A stretch of DNA of 64,000 nucleotides from Cytospora piceicola. Lineage: Eukaryota > Ascomycota > Sordariomycetes > Diaporthales > Cytosporaceae. Positions 57,577 to 64,000 of the stretch are shown piece after piece. Location: assembly GCA_023375675.1 (NCBI GenBank), contig JALQBC010000025.1:434001-498000 (forward strand), read 5' to 3'. Within the stretch, counting starts at the first letter, position 1, and every line of letters begins with the position of its first letter. Both the position numbers and the translations under genes were made by a program. The notes below the pieces were generated by a model. It saw nothing but the letters and a program-made list of their open reading frames with translations, ran no database searches and was not told where the DNA came from.

Positions 57577-59733
57577 AGCATCTGGGGTCGATCATGCCGT
57601 ATAAGGCCGCGTTTAACTGGCCTTCAACTCTCTCCATCACACAAGGATGCCCGTAGCTCCCGTCCTCGACCTTGCATACATATCACCGTACCAGAGTATG
57701 GGTTATAGTATCGTGCAGCCCGGGGCTAGTTTGGCTGCTTAACTGTCGCTGAAATTCTTCTTCGCCCTCGGAAATGCACGATGTCGTGCTCGCATGGTGA
57801 CTTGTGGTCGCCTACATTCCACATCGAGCTATGATTGCACGACATGTTTCTCCTCACAATGTCTAGACCCTCACCGTCTTCGGCGGCACTGCGATCCGAT
57901 AATAAAAAGGCAAAAAAAGTGCGAGGAACGGCAGAGCCGCACCGTCCTCCGGCCCTCTCCGCCGGAGTTCGCATCTGCAGCTGGAACTTGGCACTGGCAG
58001 CAACAGCCTGGTTGTCGTGGGGTGAAAGGGGGAGGAAGACCTAGGAGACCCGGGTTGCTCCCACAACCCTCCAAATCACTCCAGTCGCTCCATTCATTCC
58101 CCAGGCTGCCAGGCTGCCCAGCGATTTAACTGTGGGGGTTGCTGATCACTACTAGCGCTAGCGGGCATGCACAACGTCCCCCGCCTCTGGGGAGAACAAA
58201 TGAACGGTTTTTCCTCTGTGAAACTGCGCTACTCATCATCATCATCATCATTATCACAGAACGAAAAGAAGTCGGTCGTAGCTCGCAGAATGCCTAGGCC
58301 TTGCCAGGCCTGCCCAGCTGGGCTAATACTGCTTCGTACTTTTATGCTGCCCAGATCCAACCTGCTTACGACTCATGCCCAGAAATCGCAACTGGCGGTA
58401 CGAGGTGTATCCGGGACCCAGTCCGATTATGCTTCTGAAAGTCCCGCTGTCATTCCGCGCATCTATGCATGCATACTTCGTCCGGGTGAGTGGGGGAGGG
58501 GGGGGGGGAAGATTGAGGAAGGTCAACACGGCGGAATCTGATTGAGTGAATGCCGGTTGGCCCTTGCGACTTGTCATCAATCACATCTGGCTCAACTACG
58601 TCATTCTGATCCTCTATAGGAGACCCGATTGGTTCTCCAATCCTGCAGGCAGGAGGAAACATTGAACATCAATACCTACTGTAGGTAGTTCACCCCAGAT
58701 CAACAATGTCTTCCCCGGTTCTTGCAGATTCTCAGACCTGACCGAGTCCAGCGAGTCCCTGGTGGTAGTGGTGGTGGTGGTTATAGCCTCGGCAGTCCCA
58801 TACCTTTCTCCCCTCGCTCAGTGGGCCCCCTACTATGGGGCCTCAGAAGACGGTTCCAGGTCCGCCGTGCGCGCCCACGGTGTTTGGGATTGAGAGATCT
58901 TGGGGGAGGGTTTCTAGCGCCCAGAGTTTCCCCAAAATTCCTCTACCCCTATCCGCCCTCACCACGCTTCAAGGGTCTGCTACCCAGCACAGAAGGCTAG
59001 TTGCGGGTCGGATCATGGAGCCTTAACGTCGGAGCGATAGGTGCTATCGGTGGTGCTCATGCAGGGTCGCCAGCTCGACAAGCGGGTATCGCAAATCGCT
59101 CAGCGTCGAGTGGTCGGCTTCGCCGTATTTCAAACCTTCACACTGTCGGGATGCCTACATACATAGACTTCCAAGGTTGCTAGTTTGTAAACTATTCCTT
59201 GAGTGACAGGCGCTGAAGGGCTACATACACTACTAATTGCTATTATCGTCGACGCTTTTTTTATTATATTTTAGAGTTTCCTTCTCTGATGCCCTTCAAC
59301 CAGGGATCAACCAAGGTTTTTGACATCGCGCGCACAATTTTGAGTTCACCCATCAACAACAATTTCTTCGGCTCAATGGCGCGTCTTGGATAGGCCACCC
59401 TGTCGTCGTCAATAATTCCCACGACAGGTATTCCTCATCTATGCTATTATGGCTCTCATGAAGATCCCACCGAAGGCCTTTAGTACAGTAGCAACAGTCA
59501 TAGGAGAAACTGTGCCAGACAGACGGGCTGATGACTGATGCCAAGGGCGAGACCTTGGCTTGGCTTCGATCGAAATCAAACAAGAGGCACGTATCGAAGA
59601 TCTCTTGATTTGCCAGACATACAGGACATTTTGACATACTGTGTAGAGAGAGAGAAACAGAGAACCACTTTTGCAACTACAGTACAAAACAATACAGTAC
59701 AGTAGCGACACGGTCCAACTGGACTGGGATGGG

Positions 59734-59765
59734 CTGATTGACTGATTGACTGATTGACCGATTGA
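59734..59765 (+). repeat. 8-bp tandem repeat CTGATTGA, four copies
   Basis: Three perfect units and one CCGATTGA. Confidence 0.95.
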
Positions 59766-59827
59766 CAGCTTTGTCTACATACTAGTGTAGTGTACGGCAT
59801 AGTACACTATGTACAGTAGGCAGGTAG

Positions 59828-59896
59828 GACCCAGAGACCCAAAAGACCCAAAAGACCCTGAGATCCAGAGAACCCTAAGACCCAGAGAACCCTGAG
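59828..59896 (+). repeat. AGACCCA/GAACCCT degenerate tandem tract
   Basis: About seven units of 9-10 bp alternating GACCCAAAA and GAACCCTAAGA-like forms. Confidence 0.85.
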
Positions 59897-60841
59897 GATC
59901 TTGCATGGGACGTTATTCGCTATGCATGATTGACATTCTCCCATTGTAAGACCGTCAGATAGGACAGTGGCCGTTGGTATGCATGTAGCGGAGCAGGAAA
60001 GCACGCGGATCAATGATCAGCCTACGGTTAGCTACACTAAAGCACTACCTACCTACCTATGTAATAGGTGCCCAGGCTGCCAGGTTGGGATGTGTCGTCC
60101 ATCACCAGTAAATCTTCACCGACGGGATTTCCTGGGCGCCACAGCTGGGCAGCTGGGCAGCAATGGCTCGCGTGGGCAAAGGCCCAGAATGCCCAGAGTG
60201 CCTAGCAGTAGCCATGACTAACTAGCGAAGACAGGCGAGAGATCTCCATGATCCATTCTGCCATCCTGTTGCCCCGCGGAGCGTGCTCTACCGGTACCTA
60301 CAGTACTGTGTCGTATGCGGAGGATTGCCGCGTCTTGCCGAGAAAGAAGCAACCGCGAGAACAACAAAAACAGGAACAACATGAATGCCCTGCCAGCCCT
60401 GCGCTGTACGATGAGTTGTAGCCAGGGCTGCCAGGCAAATCCAGGCAAATCCAGGAAAATCCGGGCAAGACAAGGGTTGGCATTGGTGGCCGACCGACAA
60501 CTCACACACGGACCACAAGACCACGGGACCTGTGACAACTCACACAGACCACCGGCAGCGCAGCGAGAGCGGTGCCAGACTGAGTGTTTTCCCACAAAAG
60601 GGCCGTCTCCAGTGCCATCCTTGCCATCCTTGCGCCATCCATGCCATACCGACCACCCAGAACGTTCCCCGTCCCCAGCCGTCAATCAGAAGCCCTGACA
60701 AGGACAAGAAAGGATGGATGAGTGGGAACCCGACCTTGTTGATAGATCGCGTCGATGGTGTCGGCATCGAGTGTCTGTCGACTACCGGATAATCGCTAAA
60801 CCGTTTCAAGAGGTCCGAAAAGGACCCTGACCGTTCTATAG

Positions 60842-60879
60842 TCCACACACACAAACACACACACACACACACGCACGCA
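60842..60879 (+). repeat. (AC)n microsatellite with AA and CG interruptions
   Basis: Followed at once by a CTACCTAGGTAG palindrome (60885-60896). Confidence 0.9.
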
Positions 60880-63800
60880 TACACTACCTAGGTAGGTCTA
60901 CATACAATATCATCCAGGATCTCGCGGCAGCGACGGCACCCGGCAGAATCTGGGCAAACTGCAGTTTTCTTGCGACAATTTCGACAGCGAGGGACTTGCT
61001 CGTCCCGTTGAAAATATGAGAATGTACGCGGCCAGACAGCCCAGATGGACAAACTTTGGCTTGTGCCGTGTCACTCTCGGCAGGGGATCCTGAAGGAAGA
61101 ACGAAGAGCCGTCGCCTGGCTCGTCCGCTCTAGCAGTCCAGGACCTGCTTGGTCTTTCCCGCCCACCGGACATTGACCGTTCTGGCTCTGTTTTCCTGAA
61201 GAATCCCAATCAGAGCCCAGAAAGCTTGCCACCCGAACGCCCTGCCATTTTGGCCAAGCTGCCCGGCAGCATTTCCCAATTCCTTCCTGCATGTAACAAT
61301 TTGCCATGCAGCAGCGGTAATAATGCGGCCCAGTTTCACGCACACGCACACCCCCCCATCCCTCATCACCGTCGCTGCCTCTCCCCTCTCCTCCCCCCCC
61401 CCAAGCAGGGCCCAGCCACTTGGCCGGTCGCGGCAAACCTTCCGATGGAAATCAGATCAATCAAGCGCAGGCTGGCAGGCTGGGCACTCGTGAAGATGGG
61501 CACTTGGATGGATGGAGCCGCAACGACCTTTGCAACCCTGGCCCTGGCCTGCCTAGCTGGCTTCCGGGAGCAACGAATGGATGCTGCGAGATCCCCTGCA
61601 TTAGCATATGGGGAGGTGCCACTTCTCACTGGTGTCGTCCTCTGCCATTTGCTGCGTGAGGCTGAACCTGTGGGTTTGTGTTCCACCTCGGCCATTATTT
61701 CCTGGGCGATCCACACAGACCATCCTTCGAGGCGAACGGCTGGTCGCTCACTGTGCCTGGGTGCAGCAATTGCCTGTTTTGACTGTGACGGACCCTTCAA
61801 TGCGACGAGCCCTCTGGCCCTTGGCCCTCTCCTCCCCCGCCACTGGAGGATGGCCTCTGATGGACCATCTCAGTCGCGTGTCTTGGCCCTCATCTCCGGA
61901 GGTTGCAAAAACCTACAGATGTGGATATCGGTGGAAACCTGTCTGGGGAGATTGCTGCCCTGGCTCACGATGTCTGATTCTGATGTCATTGCCGTGACCA
62001 AAGCAAAGAAAAATACATTGCTCACTGCACTCTTGTGGCTGGCAAGTGTGAGCTGGTGCCATTGCCCTTCACTAGCAACTTTCGATACGGGTGGAAAAAC
62101 AACGTGGTCCGGTTCTGGACCCTGATCAACTGTGATCAACTGTTCTCGTCCCTGGCTCCCTGCCACACCGACACACGACCGCGGCACTCGTGTCTTTTAC
62201 CGCTTGCGGGGTGCGGCAGGTACACCGATTTATTGAACCCACCGACGATGAAGGCACAACCCTGCGTGCCGTGCGCGGACTGATTGACAGGGGCCGTACC
62301 TTGCAGATGAAGGGCAGTCGCCACTTGCCCTATCGCCTCAAACCTTAAACCATGGGAATCATGTCGTTTACTCTGACACTGAGCACCTTTAACTGTCACG
62401 ATCGCCAGATGGCCAGATGACTTACAGACGATGGAATATTCAAGAAATACCGTCCCTCGCTGCTCGCCTTGCCACTGCAGCCAGCTTGACGCGAGGTCAT
62501 CAGCAGGGCAACCAGGGGCAAAGGTCAAAATGGCAGACTGGCCGTGCATTCAGTGGACTCGGTGGACTTCCTTCAGGCTTGCTCTTCACGCCACTTGAGA
62601 CCTTGGAATGGATCAAGGGCAGTGTTGACACACAGCTTTCCCGGTGCGTATCGCCTTTTACCCAACCGAAACAGTATGAGTTGCTAGTGACAACGGGTCC
62701 ATTCCGTCAAACTTACAAGTGGGCTACATATCTACGGATGGCAATCAGCACTCTATTGTGTGGCGATGTCAATGACCCCTTTCTTCTCTCTCACGGCCCT
62801 GTACATTCAGCAGTCTCGGCCTTGCAAAGTTCCATGAGGTCGGCACCTGAGCTCAGCCCGATTCGCTTTCTCGAAACAACCCCAAATCCCACGCATTGAT
62901 TACTGTCATGACGAAACGAACACAGTTCCAACCTATTCTCTGCAACCAGAACGGCGGGACGACTCAGCTGGCAAGCCTTGTGGGGAACGGACAGTGAGCG
63001 TGTCTGGGGTTGGGATTCTGCTCGAACGCGAATACTTGGGGCTTTCCAAAAACCCGTGAGAGTGGCTACATGGGTATGCTGTGTCCAGTCGCTCGCATTT
63101 CAACATTTGTTGTCGCCGCCCGGCACCATCGAGCGCTTGACTGCCAAAACCCGAATTCGACGGTGGCGACTGGCCAAGTGGCCGGTCTGTGGATGATGAT
63201 TTTGTGTACTTCCAGCGTCGCTAGTGCGATGCATGAAGTACGAAGGCACTATCATAGGCTTCCAATGCCTTGTTATAAGATCGGCCTCTACGGTAAGGCT
63301 GCTTGGGAGGCGCCAGGCGACCTAATCCATACTTGCCCTCACAAGTAACCCTTTATATGCCCTCGTTCCCCTGGAAGAACGGACTTGACTGCTATCAAAG
63401 CCGGGTTGGCAGTTGATTTTCCATGTCGGGTGCAGACAACCGAGCGAGACTGGCTTGAGTCTTCTTGGCACCAAAAGGAAACATGTTTGTGGGCTGGTTC
63501 ACGATCCATCGATCGTAGGAGGGGTACAACGTGCTCAGATCGAGGATGGCGGGCTTGGACGATGGGCATGACTAGGCCTGGGGATGGGGTTTAAACGTGA
63601 GGGAACCAGGTTCTCCGCACATGCTAGATCATATCCACCACCAAACCATGTATTACCTCGCAACGAGCAAGCCGATAGACATCCTTCGGCACCATCTGGT
63701 AGTTATATCTCAAGTTCGCATGTCGTGTCTGTATCCCTGATCTCACTGTCTCCCTTTGGTTCACTGCTCTAACAGTCCCATCCGAAAGCGGAGCTGCAAT

Positions 63801-64000
63801 TGTATGCATGGGCTACTACCTACAGGTGACTTTCAGGATCCTAGCTGCCATCATACCCGACCTTGCTACGTTTGGTCGGTGACTAGCGAAAGAGTGGTGG
63901 GCGGTACCGTTCGATCCATTAAATCCGAAGTCACGAGCATTTGAGAATGTGCCACACTTTAGGTGGGCTGTGTGTTGGGTGATACTTTTCGATTGTTCAC

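Larger units (their letters stand above)
55351..64000. other. 8.65-kb region without supportable genes upstream of PMA1
   Basis: The first few hundred bases are the PMA1 promoter/leader (T-run at 55449-55461, pyrimidine and AGGAAGG tracts). Beyond that I find no domain, no chain of plausible exons and no transposon motifs. The longest frame (61226-62125 plus, 299 codons) begins with a real ATG but looks like low-complexity translation. Short tandem repeats are frequent and are listed separately or in the findings. Confidence 0.6.

Overview
The window is nuclear DNA of a filamentous ascomycete (Pezizomycotina, most likely Sordariomycetes; the genus cannot be fixed by eye). The evidence is short spliceosomal introns of about 50-110 nt (one of 353 nt), alternating strands, no operons, and proteins such as a fungal P-type H+-ATPase, a filamentous-fungal NIC96, a DUF3425 bZIP factor and an Hce2/Ecp2-type secreted protein. 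I resolved splice junctions by hand: for every spliced gene with a defined start, the exons listed add up to a whole number of codons and join recognisable protein motifs.

Layout, left to right: glutamate decarboxylase (-, 133-1998); PA-TM-RING ubiquitin ligase with an unresolved 5' end (-, 3965-5841); tubulin-folding cofactor B (-, 7415-8206); a 6-kb gene-poor divergent spacer; a two-repeat Myb/SANT protein (+, 14234-16206); tRNA wobble-uridine methyltransferase TRM9 with large low-complexity inserts (-, 17163-18464); a spacer with microsatellites and a decayed SRPK-type kinase (-, 20502-20963); a Gfo/Idh/MocA oxidoreductase (-, 21541-22872); PCF11 (-, 24208-26821); an Hce2-domain secreted protein (-, 27969-28721); a bZIP/DUF3425 factor (-, 30400-32252); NIC96 (-, 33767-37325); an FGGY kinase (-, 38010-39941); an SMN-like protein (+, 41801-42509); a 4F5/SERF protein (-, 43661-44168); a four-helix membrane protein (+, 46563-47623); a DCAF4-like WD40 protein with a GC-AG intron (-, 48300-50049); an ABM-fold protein (+, 51396-51895); the plasma-membrane H+-ATPase PMA1 (-, 52441-55350); and finally 8.65 kb with no supportable gene but many short tandem repeats.

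The genes are not a pathway. Most are core housekeeping functions (mRNA 3' processing, nuclear pore, tRNA modification, snRNP assembly, tubulin folding, proton pumping). The accessory element is the Hce2 secreted protein, a family known from plant-pathogen effectors. I found no CRISPR, rRNA, tRNA, intact transposon or secondary-metabolite cluster. I did not find a convincing new biological system. The items most worth checking are the kinase relic, the Hce2 gene, the repeat-rich region upstream of PMA1, the GC-AG intron, the coding minisatellite in TRM9, and two genes whose first exons could not be found.
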